40,977 nt of DNA from JAWOFN01 sp046497505 [NCBI: bacterium]. GTDB taxonomy: Bacteria; Blakebacterota; Blakebacteria; Blakebacterales. The translations under genes and the position numbers were made by a program. The stretch is taken from positions 1 through 40,977 of the forward strand of contig JAWOFN010000074.1 of NCBI GenBank assembly GCA_046497505.1, written 5' to 3'. This document shows, piece by piece, positions 34,248 to 40,977 of this stretch; the stretch's first letter is position 1; the number at the start of each line of letters is the position of its first letter. The notes beneath the pieces were generated by a model. The model was not told where the DNA came from, did no database searches, and worked only from the letters and a program-made list of their open reading frames with translations.

Positions 34248-34562
34248 ATGTTCGTGCTGGGTAACCTCTTCATCACCCTGGGATCGCTGCTCCAGCTGGT
34301 GACGAACCTCTACATCGTGGTGATCATCGTCTCCGCCGTCCTGACCTGGATCCCGGAGATGGACCCCACCCATCCGGTCGTCCGGTTCCTCGGCCGTCTG
34401 ACAGAACCCGTCTACTCCCGGGTCCGCAGCTACCTGCCCGCCCCGGTGTGGAACAACAGCATGGGCGTCGATTTCACGCCCCTCATCGTGATCCTGGGCC
34501 TCTGGATCCTCAACGGTGTGGTGTTCGAGAGCATCATCGACATCGGGCACCGTCTCCGCTGA
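34248..34562 (+). CDS. yggT: YggT-family membrane protein
   Basis: A 104-residue inner-membrane protein with two hydrophobic segments (~5-40 and ~75-98) separated by the family motif WIPEMDPTHPVVRFLGRLTEPVYSRVR. YggT proteins are often encoded next to yggS and divIVA; roles in osmotic tolerance and septum or thylakoid membrane organisation have been proposed, none firmly shown. GGAGGAATGAGGT precedes the ATG, which begins 3 bases after the yggS stop. Confidence 0.92.
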   Translation: MFVLGNLFITLGSLLQLVTNLYIVVIIVSAVLTWIPEMDPTHPVVRFLGRLTEPVYSRVRSYLPAPVWNNSMGVDFTPLIVILGLWILNGVVFESIIDIGHRLR

Positions 34563-34594
34563 GACCGGCCCGGGAGACCAAGGAGGACCGCACG

Positions 34595-35251
34595 TTGCGT
34601 CTGACCCCGATCGACATCCGGAAGCAGGAGTTCCGCAAGGCCATGCGAGGCTACGATGCGGACGAGGTGGATACCTTCCTGGGCATGGTGGCTGACGAGA
34701 TGGAGGAGCTCATCACCCAGGCCGAGAAGGCGCATTCGGAGGTCTCCGGCCTCAAAGAGCGCCTCTCCGAGTACCAGCAGATGGAAGCCACCATGCGGGA
34801 GACCCTGGTGACGGTGCAGAAGGCCGCAGAGGAGAAGCGGGACGCCGCCCGCAAGGAAGCGGACATGATCCTGAAGGAAGCGGAGGTCCAGGCATCCAAC
34901 TGGATCGAGGACGCCCACCGTTCGGTCCGGGAGGTCAAGAAGGAGCTGGCCCGCCTGAACGGGATGAGGGATTCGTACGTCGCCCGCCTGAAGATGCTGA
35001 TGAAGAGCCAGCTCGACATGCTGAAGATGCTGGAGAGCGAGGAGGAGTCGCCGGAGGAGACCCTCGACCTCTTCGAGGAGAAGCTGAGGGCCCTCAGCCC
35101 CCGGGACGAGGAGGCGGGGACCGTCCCCGACCCCTGGGGTCTTCCAGGGGAGGGAGCGGGGGAGGAGCCGGCGGCCCCCGCGGAGACCGAGGCGCCAGGA
35201 GAAGAGGCGGAGGAGGCAGAAGAGGCGGAAGGGGAGGAGAGGGCCCTGTGA
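34595..35251 (+). CDS. divIVA: DivIVA-domain coiled-coil protein, TTG start
   Basis: A 218-residue protein. The N-terminal LTPIDIRKQEFRKAMRGYDADEVDTFL is the membrane-curvature-sensing DivIVA domain; a long coiled coil follows (~28-160), then an acidic Glu/Ala tail (~165-218). DivIVA proteins gather at poles or septa and recruit division or wall-synthesis factors. No ATG lies near the conserved start; a TTG at 34595 with AGGAGG 8 bases upstream gives exactly the family N-terminus (M-RLTPIDIRK). The last bases overlap the punA start (GTGA), so the two are coupled. Confidence 0.92.
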   Translation: MRLTPIDIRKQEFRKAMRGYDADEVDTFLGMVADEMEELITQAEKAHSEVSGLKERLSEYQQMEATMRETLVTVQKAAEEKRDAARKEADMILKEAEVQASNWIEDAHRSVREVKKELARLNGMRDSYVARLKMLMKSQLDMLKMLESEEESPEETLDLFEEKLRALSPRDEEAGTVPDPWGLPGEGAGEEPAAPAETEAPGEEAEEAEEAEGEERAL

Positions 35252-36075
35252 CCAACGAGGGACTCTACGAGAAGATCCAGGAGGCGGTGGAGGCTGTGCG
35301 CCGCCGCTCAGGGGCCGAACCGGGGGTGGGCATCATCCTCGGAACCGGGCTGGGCCGGCTGGCGGAGGCCATCGAGGTCTCCGAGACCGTCCCCTACGAG
35401 GAGATCCCCCACTTCCCCCTCAGCACGGTGGAGTCCCACGACGGGAGGCTGCTGCTGGGTACGCTCGGAGGTCGGGAGGTGGCGGCCATGCAGGGGCGGT
35501 TCCACCTGTACGAGGGATACTCCGCGGTCCAGGTGGCATTCCCGGTCCGGGTGATGAAGGCGCTGGGCGCCGAGGTGCTGCTGGTGAGCAACGCCGCAGG
35601 GGGGATGAGCCCCTACCACACCCCGGGCGAGCTCCTCCTCATCGAGGACCATATCAACCTGCAGGGCGACAACCCTCTCATCGGCCCCAACGACGAACGC
35701 CTCGGCCCCCGCTTCCCTGACATGTCGGCGCCGTACAGCCCCCGGCTGAACGCACTTGTGCGGGAGCTCGCCCTTGAAGAACATATCCCTCTTCACCGTG
35801 GTGTCTACGCGGCCGTGGCGGGACCCAACCTCGAGACCCGTGCCGAGTACCGGTACCTCCGGGCCATCGGCGGGGACGTGGTGGGCATGAGCACGGTCGC
35901 GGAGGTCATCGCCGCCGTGCACATGGGGATGGAGGTCATGGCCCTCTCGGTCATCACCGACAAGTGCCTGCCCGACGCCCTGGAGCCGGTGGCCATAGAG
36001 AAGATCTTCGAGGCGGCTGCCAGGGCAGAGCCTTCCCTCACCCGCCTGATGACCCGCGTGGTCGAAAACCTTTAA
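35248..36075 (+). CDS. punA: Trimeric-type purine nucleoside phosphorylase
   Basis: A 275-residue cytoplasmic enzyme that splits purine nucleosides with phosphate into base and (deoxy)ribose 1-phosphate. Motifs: GIILGTGLGRLA (phosphate loop), GRFHLYEGYS, SNAAGGMSPYHTPGELLLIEDHINL around the active site, AGPNLETRAEYRYL (E196, equal to human Glu201) and GMSTVAEVIAA. At the position of human Asn243, which reads the 6-oxo group, this enzyme has Asp238 (SVITDK), so adenosine may also be accepted. The GTG start overlaps the divIVA stop by 4 bases (GTGA). Confidence 0.94.
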   Translation: MTNEGLYEKIQEAVEAVRRRSGAEPGVGIILGTGLGRLAEAIEVSETVPYEEIPHFPLSTVESHDGRLLLGTLGGREVAAMQGRFHLYEGYSAVQVAFPVRVMKALGAEVLLVSNAAGGMSPYHTPGELLLIEDHINLQGDNPLIGPNDERLGPRFPDMSAPYSPRLNALVRELALEEHIPLHRGVYAAVAGPNLETRAEYRYLRAIGGDVVGMSTVAEVIAAVHMGMEVMALSVITDKCLPDALEPVAIEKIFEAAARAEPSLTRLMTRVVENL

Positions 36076-36124
36076 CGAAGCCCACCGGTGCGGTGATGCT
36101 TCACCCGGTCCCATGACCCGGGAA

Positions 36125-36149
36125 GGAGGCATCGGGCCGGTATGCCTCC
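36125..36149 (+). promoter_or_regulatory. ileS leader hairpin that sequesters an AGGAGG site
   Basis: GGAGGCAT (36125-36132) and ATGCCTCC (36142-36149) form a perfect 8-bp stem with a 9-base loop. The 5' arm contains most of the only strong Shine-Dalgarno sequence (AAGGAGG, 36123-36129) in the 83-base punA-ileS gap. A shorter stem (CCCGG 36104-36108 with CCGGG 36118-36122) precedes it. No T-box sequence is present. Confidence 0.45.
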
Positions 36150-36162
36150 GGGACACACATGA
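36142..36162 (+). CDS. Six-codon upstream ORF whose stop overlaps the ileS start
   Basis: The ATG at 36142 encodes MPPGHT and then TGA; that TGA overlaps the ileS ATG (ATGA). The strong AAGGAGG site at 36123-36129 lies 12 bases before this ATG, slightly long but nearer to it than to ileS (29 bases). The peptide has no Ile codon, so it is not a classical amino-acid attenuator. Translation of it is unproven; re-initiation onto ileS is the obvious hypothesis. Confidence 0.3.
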   Translation: MPPGHT

Positions 36163-39100
36163 CTGAGAAGAACCCCGAGCGATCGCCCTTCCGCCCCGTC
36201 GATGAGGTGAACCACACCCCGGAGCGGGAAGAACGGGTCCTGGCATGGTGGGAGGAGCGCGGCATCTTCGCCCAGTCCATCTCGGAGAGGGAGGGGGCCC
36301 CCGACTACGTCTTCTACGAGGGCCCCCCGACCGCCAACGGTCTGCCGGGCGTGCACCATGTCCAGAGTCGGACCTTCAAGGACCTGGTATGCCGTCTGAA
36401 GACCATGGAGGGGTACCGGGTGCTCCGGAAGGCGGGATGGGACACCCACGGGCTGCCGGTGGAGATCGAGGTGGAGAAGAAGCTGGGCCTGGAGCATAAG
36501 GCGGAGATCGAGGCCTACGGGGTGGGGCCTTTCAACGAGGAGTGCCGCTCCTCCGTGCGGGCCTACGAGGAGGAGTGGCGGACCCTCACCGAGCGGATCG
36601 GGTTCTGGATCGACTTGGACGATCCGTACTTCACCTTCAGCAACGACTACATCGAGTCGGTCTGGTGGATCCTCTCCCGGTTCTGGGAGAAGGACCTCGT
36701 CTATCAGGGTTTCAAGATCCTCCCCTACTGTCCCCGCTGCGGGACCCCGCTCTCCAGTCATGAGGTCTCCCTGGGGTACGATGAGGCGGAGGACCCCTCC
36801 ATCTACGTCCGCTTCCCGGTGACCGCCCCGGGATCGGCCTCCAGGGTCTTCGCGGAGAAGCCGGCGGGGATGCCTCGGAGCCTGCTGGTCTGGACCACCA
36901 CGCCCTGGACCCTCATCAGCAACACCTTCGCCGTGGTCCACGCAGAGCTGGAATACGCGGAGGTGGAGGTGGAGGCGGGACGTCCCTATCTGCACCGGAA
37001 GCTCGACGAGAAGTACGGTGTGGGGTACAGCGGAGAGGTCTACGAGGCCTCGGCGGAGGGAGAGGGGCGTGAGCGCCTGATCCTGGCCTCCGACCGGGTG
37101 GAGGGTCTCTTCGGGGACCCGGAGGGGGAGGGACTGGTCGAAGGGGTGGAGGTGGTGGCCCGTTTCAAGGGTGCGGACCTCGTGGGCCTGGGTTACCAGC
37201 GTCCCTTCACCTATGTGGAGATGGAAGGGGAGAAGCCGCACCGGGTCTTCGCCGACGATTACGTCACCGACGAGGAGGGTACGGGCATCGTCCATTCCTC
37301 CCCCGCCTACGGGGAGGATGACTTCCGGACCGGCCGCCGTGAGGGTATGCCGGTAGTCACCCCCGTGGACGACGAAGGGGCCTTCCGTGATGAGGTGGAG
37401 CCGTGGGCCGGCAGGTTCGTGAAGGACGCCGACCCCGGGATCATCCGGGCCCTGGCCTCCGCGGGTCTGCTCTTCCGCTGCGAGCTCTACTCCCACACCT
37501 ACCCGTTCTGCTGGCGCTGCGAGACACCCCTGCTCTACATGGCCCGTCCTTCCTGGTACATCCGCACCACGGCCATCAAGGAGAAGCTCCTCTCCGCGAA
37601 CCGCAGCATCGATTGGATCCCGCCGGAGATCGGATCCGGGCGTATGGGGGAATGGCTGGAGAACAACCAGGACTGGTCGCTGAGCCGGGACCGTTACTGG
37701 GGGACCCCCCTCCCGGTCTGGGTGTGCGGCGAGGAGGAGTGCGGTCACATGGAGTGCGTGGGGAGCGTCCAGGAGCTCCGGGAACGCGCGGAGGAGGAGG
37801 TGTCCGAGGACATCGACCTGCACAAGCCCTACGTGGACGGCTTCACCTGGGGCTGTCCCTCCTGCGGTGAGGGGACGATGGAGAGGACCCCGGAGGTCAT
37901 CGACGTGTGGTTCGACTCCGGTTCCATGCCCTATGCCCAGTGGCACTACCCTTTCGAGAACCGGAAACTCTTCGACCGACAGTTCCCCGGGGATTTCATC
38001 AGTGAGGGGATCGACCAGACGCGGGGCTGGTTCTACAGCCTGCTGGCCATCGGGGCGATCCTCTTCGACCGGCCGGCCTACAAGCACTGCCTCGTCACCG
38101 AGATGGTGCTGGACAAGAACGGGCAGAAGATGTCCAAGAGCCGGGGGAACGCGGTGGATCCGTGGGCCATCATCGATGCATGGGGAGTGGATCCCCTGCG
38201 GTGGTATCTCATCACGAACAGCCCGCCCTGGTTGCCCACCAAGTTCGACGAGGAGGGTGTGGCAGAGGCGAGCAGGAGGTTCTTCGGCACCCTCCATAAC
38301 ACCCACGCCTTCTTCGCTCTCTATGCCGATGTGGACGCCTTCGACCCACGGACCGCGGAGGAGGTCCCCCTCTCCGAGCGCCCGGTCCTGGACCGGTGGG
38401 TGCTCTCGCGGCTCCACGGTACCGCCCGTTCGGTACGCCGCCATTTGGGGCGTTTCGACCTCACCCGCGCTGCCCGCCAGATCCAGGACTTCGTCATCGA
38501 GGACCTCTCCAACTGGTATGTCCGCAGGTCGCGCCGCCGGTTCTGGAAGGGGGACCCGGGCAGGGAGAAGACCAGCGCATACCGGACCCTCCATGAGGCC
38601 CTCGTCACCACGGCGGGACTCCTGGCACCCTTCGTGCCCTTCACGGCCGAGGAGCTCTGGCAGAACCTGGAGGCCTGGCGGGAGGACGCCGAGGAGAGCG
38701 TGCACCTGAGCGACTATCCGGCAGGTGAGAAGGAGCGGGTGGATGAGGATCTGGACCGCGCCATGGGGTTCGTCCGGGATGTGGTGGCCCTGGGTCGGGC
38801 TGCCCGCAACCGTACGGGGGTCAAGGTGCGGCAGCCCCTCTCCCGGATGTCCGTGGTAGCTCCGGAAGCCTGGCAGAAGCAGGCGCTGGAGGACCTGGGG
38901 GATCTGGTCGCCGACGAGATGAACGTGAAGGAGATCGAGGCCGTGGAGTCCAGCACGGCATTCACCGAACGGGCGGCGGAGCCGGTCTTCAAGGCCCTGG
39001 GCCCGAAGTTCGGCGAGAGGGTGAACGCAGCGGCGGAGGTGATCCGATCCCTGACGGGAGAGGATCTCCAGCGCCTCGAGCGGGGAGAGGAGGTGAGCGT

Positions 39101-39515
39101 CTCCGCGGACGGCGAATACTTTGTGATCGGTCCCGGCGAGGTTAGACTGGAGGAGAGAGAGTCCGAGGGCCTGGCGGTGGAAGAGGAGAGTGGGCGCGTG
39201 GTGGCGGTGGACACCCTGCTCACCGACGGCCTGGTCAAGGAGGGGCTGGCCCGGGAGTTCATCACCCGGGTCCAGGGGCTGCGGAAACAGCTCGACTACG
39301 AGGTCACGGACAGGGTGGAGCTGGGATACGAAGCGAGTCCCCGACTCGGTGAGGCCCTGGAGGCCCACCGGGCGTATGTAGCCGAAGAGACCCTGGCGGT
39401 GGAGGTGTCCGAGCATCCGCTCTCCGGTGCCGACGCCGCGGAGAGCTGGGAGATCGACGGCGAGGAAGTGACCATCACCATCACCCGGGCCGGCGGAGAC
39501 CGCGGAACGGGATGA
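36159..39515 (+). CDS. ileS: Isoleucyl-tRNA synthetase, type 2 (IleRS2), with GVHH signature
   Basis: An 1118-residue class I synthetase that charges tRNA-Ile. Its size, and the EGPPTANGLPGVHHV and KAGWDTHGLPVEIEVEKKLG segments, mark the eukaryote-like IleRS2 type. The HIGH signature is rearranged: residues 64-67 read GVHH rather than HxGH. The KMSKS loop (657-661) is intact, the editing domain lies ~190-400 (VWTTTPWTLISNT; DEEGTGIVHSSPAYGEDD), a CxxC pair (SCGEG region) is present, and the anticodon-binding domain (from ~745, VLDRWVLSRL) and a long C-terminal region follow. The ribosome-binding site right before the ATG is weak. Confidence 0.97.
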   Translation: MTEKNPERSPFRPVDEVNHTPEREERVLAWWEERGIFAQSISEREGAPDYVFYEGPPTANGLPGVHHVQSRTFKDLVCRLKTMEGYRVLRKAGWDTHGLPVEIEVEKKLGLEHKAEIEAYGVGPFNEECRSSVRAYEEEWRTLTERIGFWIDLDDPYFTFSNDYIESVWWILSRFWEKDLVYQGFKILPYCPRCGTPLSSHEVSLGYDEAEDPSIYVRFPVTAPGSASRVFAEKPAGMPRSLLVWTTTPWTLISNTFAVVHAELEYAEVEVEAGRPYLHRKLDEKYGVGYSGEVYEASAEGEGRERLILASDRVEGLFGDPEGEGLVEGVEVVARFKGADLVGLGYQRPFTYVEMEGEKPHRVFADDYVTDEEGTGIVHSSPAYGEDDFRTGRREGMPVVTPVDDEGAFRDEVEPWAGRFVKDADPGIIRALASAGLLFRCELYSHTYPFCWRCETPLLYMARPSWYIRTTAIKEKLLSANRSIDWIPPEIGSGRMGEWLENNQDWSLSRDRYWGTPLPVWVCGEEECGHMECVGSVQELRERAEEEVSEDIDLHKPYVDGFTWGCPSCGEGTMERTPEVIDVWFDSGSMPYAQWHYPFENRKLFDRQFPGDFISEGIDQTRGWFYSLLAIGAILFDRPAYKHCLVTEMVLDKNGQKMSKSRGNAVDPWAIIDAWGVDPLRWYLITNSPPWLPTKFDEEGVAEASRRFFGTLHNTHAFFALYADVDAFDPRTAEEVPLSERPVLDRWVLSRLHGTARSVRRHLGRFDLTRAARQIQDFVIEDLSNWYVRRSRRRFWKGDPGREKTSAYRTLHEALVTTAGLLAPFVPFTAEELWQNLEAWREDAEESVHLSDYPAGEKERVDEDLDRAMGFVRDVVALGRAARNRTGVKVRQPLSRMSVVAPEAWQKQALEDLGDLVADEMNVKEIEAVESSTAFTERAAEPVFKALGPKFGERVNAAAEVIRSLTGEDLQRLERGEEVSVSADGEYFVIGPGEVRLEERESEGLAVEEESGRVVAVDTLLTDGLVKEGLAREFITRVQGLRKQLDYEVTDRVELGYEASPRLGEALEAHRAYVAEETLAVEVSEHPLSGADAAESWEIDGEEVTITITRAGGDRGTG

Positions 39516-39540
39516 CCTGGAGAGCGAGGAGTCCGAGATA

Positions 39541-39942
39541 GTGGCGAAGACCGGCATCTCGAAGACCCGTCTGGAAGAATTAAAGAAGCTCCTGGAGAAG
39601 AAGCGCGACAAGCTCCTCAAGGAGCTGGATTACCTTGAAGGATCCAGCATGAAGGCCACCATGACCGAATCGTCCGGTGACCTGACCTCCTATTCCTACC
39701 ACATGGCGGACCAGGGGACCGATGCCATGGAGAGGGAGAAGGCGTTCCTCTTCGCTTCCCGGGAGGGCCGGTTCCTCTATCACCTGAACAAGGCCCTGGA
39801 GCGCATCGAAGAGGGGACCTACGGCTACTGCGAGGAGTGCGGCAAGCCGATCCCCGTCGAGCGTCTCAAGGCGGTGCCCCACGCCCGTCTCTGCATCGAG
39901 TGCAAGACCGCCGACGACCAGCGCAAGGCAGAGGAGCAGTAA
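39541..39942 (+). CDS. TraR/DksA-type zinc-finger transcription regulator, GTG start
   Basis: A 133-residue protein: an N-terminal coiled coil (~8-90) and a C-terminal four-Cys zinc finger (C97, C100, C118, C121; YCEECGKPIPVERLKAVPHARLCIEC). DksA-like proteins bind RNA polymerase through its secondary channel, often together with ppGpp. The coil-tip region has DQGTDAMERE (D57, D61), comparable to the acidic tip of DksA. The start is GTG with GAGGAG ~11 bases upstream. It sits 25 bases after ileS and overlaps lspA by one base (TAATG), so ileS, this gene, lspA and rluD probably form one operon. Confidence 0.93.
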   Translation: MAKTGISKTRLEELKKLLEKKRDKLLKELDYLEGSSMKATMTESSGDLTSYSYHMADQGTDAMEREKAFLFASREGRFLYHLNKALERIEEGTYGYCEECGKPIPVERLKAVPHARLCIECKTADDQRKAEEQ

Positions 39943-40418
39943 TGTGGGCCTTCGGCCTGGCGGCGGTCTGGCTCGCCGCCGACCAGGCGACCAAGTATCT
40001 CGTCCAGGCGAGCATGGCCCAGAACCAGAGCATCCCCGTGGCCGGCCACCTGCTGCGCATCACCTATATCCACAACCCTTCCGCCGCCTTCGGCCTGGAC
40101 CTGGGCAGCATCGGCTTCTACATCATCTTCAGTGTCGCCGCCAGCGTCGCGGTCTCCTGGTACATCGTGCGGCTGCCCCGCAAGGAGTACTGGCCCCGTA
40201 TCGCCCTGGCATTGATCCTGGCCGGGGCGGTGGGGAACCTCATCGACCGCGTCCGGCTGGGTGAGGTGGTGGACTTCATCCAGGTCGGGCTCTCCCAGCG
40301 GCTCACCTGGCCCATCTTCAACGTGGCCGACATCGGTGTCTCGGCGGGGGTTACCCTGCTGATCCTCTATTTCCTGGTCGTCGGCGAACCCGAAGAAGCG
40401 GATGAGCCCGCAGACTGA
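39942..40418 (+). CDS. lspA: Lipoprotein signal peptidase (SPase II)
   Basis: A 158-residue inner-membrane aspartyl peptidase that cleaves the signal peptide of lipid-modified prolipoproteins, of which several are encoded in this window. Four membrane segments are visible. Conserved motifs are DQATKYL, HNPSAAFGL, GNLIDRVRLGEVVDF (catalytic D111) and FNVADIGVSAG (D130). The ATG at 39942 shares its A with the preceding TAA stop; the frame is open upstream to 39837 but that part is antisense-like shadow of the zinc-finger gene. Its end overlaps the rluD start by 17 bases. Confidence 0.96.
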   Translation: MWAFGLAAVWLAADQATKYLVQASMAQNQSIPVAGHLLRITYIHNPSAAFGLDLGSIGFYIIFSVAASVAVSWYIVRLPRKEYWPRIALALILAGAVGNLIDRVRLGEVVDFIQVGLSQRLTWPIFNVADIGVSAGVTLLILYFLVVGEPEEADEPAD

Positions 40419-40977
40419 CCGCAGGGAACTCACCGTCACCGGGGAGGCGGGTCGCAGGACCACGCCGGAGCCGGGGGAGCGCATCGACCGTTTCCTTGGC
40501 AGGCAGTTCGAGGACCTCTCGCGCTCCCGCGTGGAGCAGCTCATCGACGAGGGTTCCGTGACCGTGGACGGGACGGTCCCGAAGCGCAGCATGAAGGCCC
40601 GGCCGGGTCAGCGGGTGGTGCTGGAGGTGCCCCCTCCCGTGGAGCCGAGTGCCGAACCCCAGCAGATCCCCCTGGACATCATCTACGAGGACGAGCACCT
40701 GGTGGTCGTGGACAAGGAGCCGGGGATGGTGGTGCATCCCGCTCCCGGGCACCCGGACGGGACGCTGGTGAACGCCCTCCTCCATCACTGCGGCGACCTC
40801 TCCGGTATCGGGGGGGTGCTGCGCCCGGGGATCGTGCACCGGCTCGACAAGGACACCTCCGGTCTGCTGGCGGCGGCCAAGACCCAGCAGGCGCACATCG
40901 GCCTGGCCTCCCAGCTCAAGGAGCGGGAGATGGGACGGCGCTACTTGGGCCTGGTCTGGGGGCATCCGGACCCGGAA
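40402..40977 (+). CDS. rluD: RluD/RluA-family 23S rRNA pseudouridine synthase, 3' end outside window
   Basis: The first 192 codons of a pseudouridine synthase; the frame is open to the right edge. An S4 RNA-binding domain (~25-78, RIDRFLGRQF, SRVEQLIDEGSVTVDG) is followed by the catalytic domain: IIYEDEHLVVVDKEPGMVVHPAPGH and HRLDKDTSGLL, where D149 is the catalytic Asp. The S4 domain and motif set fit RluD, which modifies helix 69 of 23S rRNA, better than RluA. The ATG at 40402 has a GAAGAAG stretch just upstream and overlaps the lspA end, the classic lspA-rluD pairing. Confidence 0.94.
   Translation, partial: MSPQTDRRELTVTGEAGRRTTPEPGERIDRFLGRQFEDLSRSRVEQLIDEGSVTVDGTVPKRSMKARPGQRVVLEVPPPVEPSAEPQQIPLDIIYEDEHLVVVDKEPGMVVHPAPGHPDGTLVNALLHHCGDLSGIGGVLRPGIVHRLDKDTSGLLAAAKTQQAHIGLASQLKEREMGRRYLGLVWGHPDPE

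Noticed and set aside
36076-36158. T-box riboswitch ahead of ileS
   Set aside because: The gap is too short and lacks the conserved T-box sequence; only simple hairpins are present.
36072-39620. Uninterrupted 1182-codon minus-strand frame opposite ileS
   Set aside because: It is the antisense shadow of a very GC-rich gene: His/Pro/Gly/Arg/Asp-rich, without any recognisable domain or ribosome-binding site.
1-40977. CRISPR arrays, tRNA/rRNA genes, insertion sequences, prophage or toxin-antitoxin genes
   Set aside because: I looked for regularly spaced repeats, tRNA-like cloverleaf ends, transposase motifs and small paired genes and saw none; composition and codon use look uniform.

Overview
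The window is a dense, GC-rich stretch of bacterial chromosome with about 36 protein genes on both strands, short intergenic gaps and frequent start/stop overlaps. I see no tRNA or rRNA gene, no CRISPR array, no insertion sequence and no phage gene. Many products carry signal peptides or lipoboxes, a lipoprotein-sorting (LolA-like) protein and a beta-barrel-like protein are present, and secreted S9, M28, M81 and DUF885 hydrolases are abundant. This points to a diderm heterotroph that feeds on peptides. The hydrolase set, the DivIVA/YggS/YggT/purine nucleoside phosphorylase/IleRS/DksA/LspA/RluD gene order and the long IspH suggest Gemmatimonadota or a close relative. That placement is inference; no marker here settles it.

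Layout: (1) 1-6987: the end of uvrA, a ZIP metal transporter, a secreted S9 peptidase closed by a clear terminator, a convergent archease, a PEBP-family protein behind a structured leader, and a lipoprotein M81 peptidase. (2) 7091-12320, minus strand: a compact operon of ABC ATPase, two FtsX-like permeases, a LolA-like protein and a beta-barrel-like protein, which together could move a hydrophobic cargo across the envelope. (3) 12539-19980: a DPP-IV-like S9 peptidase closely followed by a two-receiver response regulator, a small secreted orphan with its own promoter and terminator, an aldo/keto reductase, two small secreted proteins and a DUF885 lipoprotein hydrolase. (4) 20196-24929: a DNA-repair operon encoding an MrfA (YprA)-type helicase, an MrfB (YprB)-type exonuclease and a family 5 uracil-DNA glycosylase. 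(5) 25074-32479: an orphan lipoprotein, an Amidohydro_3 lipoprotein, ispH, a degenerate TolB-like propeller gene, an M28/PA/PDZ peptidase and a small unknown gene. (6) 32585-40977: Nfu_N-only protein and YjbQ, then yggS-yggT-divIVA-punA, ileS, a DksA-type zinc-finger gene, lspA and the start of rluD.

The points most worth following are: the helicase-exonuclease-glycosylase operon and its leader with mutually exclusive stems; an IleRS2 whose HIGH signature reads GVHH, the rearranged form linked to mupirocin hyper-resistance; a six-codon upstream ORF whose stop overlaps the ileS start; a TolB-like gene that seems to have lost its N-terminus and an internal block; and a divergent promoter pair that looks leaderless on both sides, with an 11-bp-period repeat in the spacer of one promoter.
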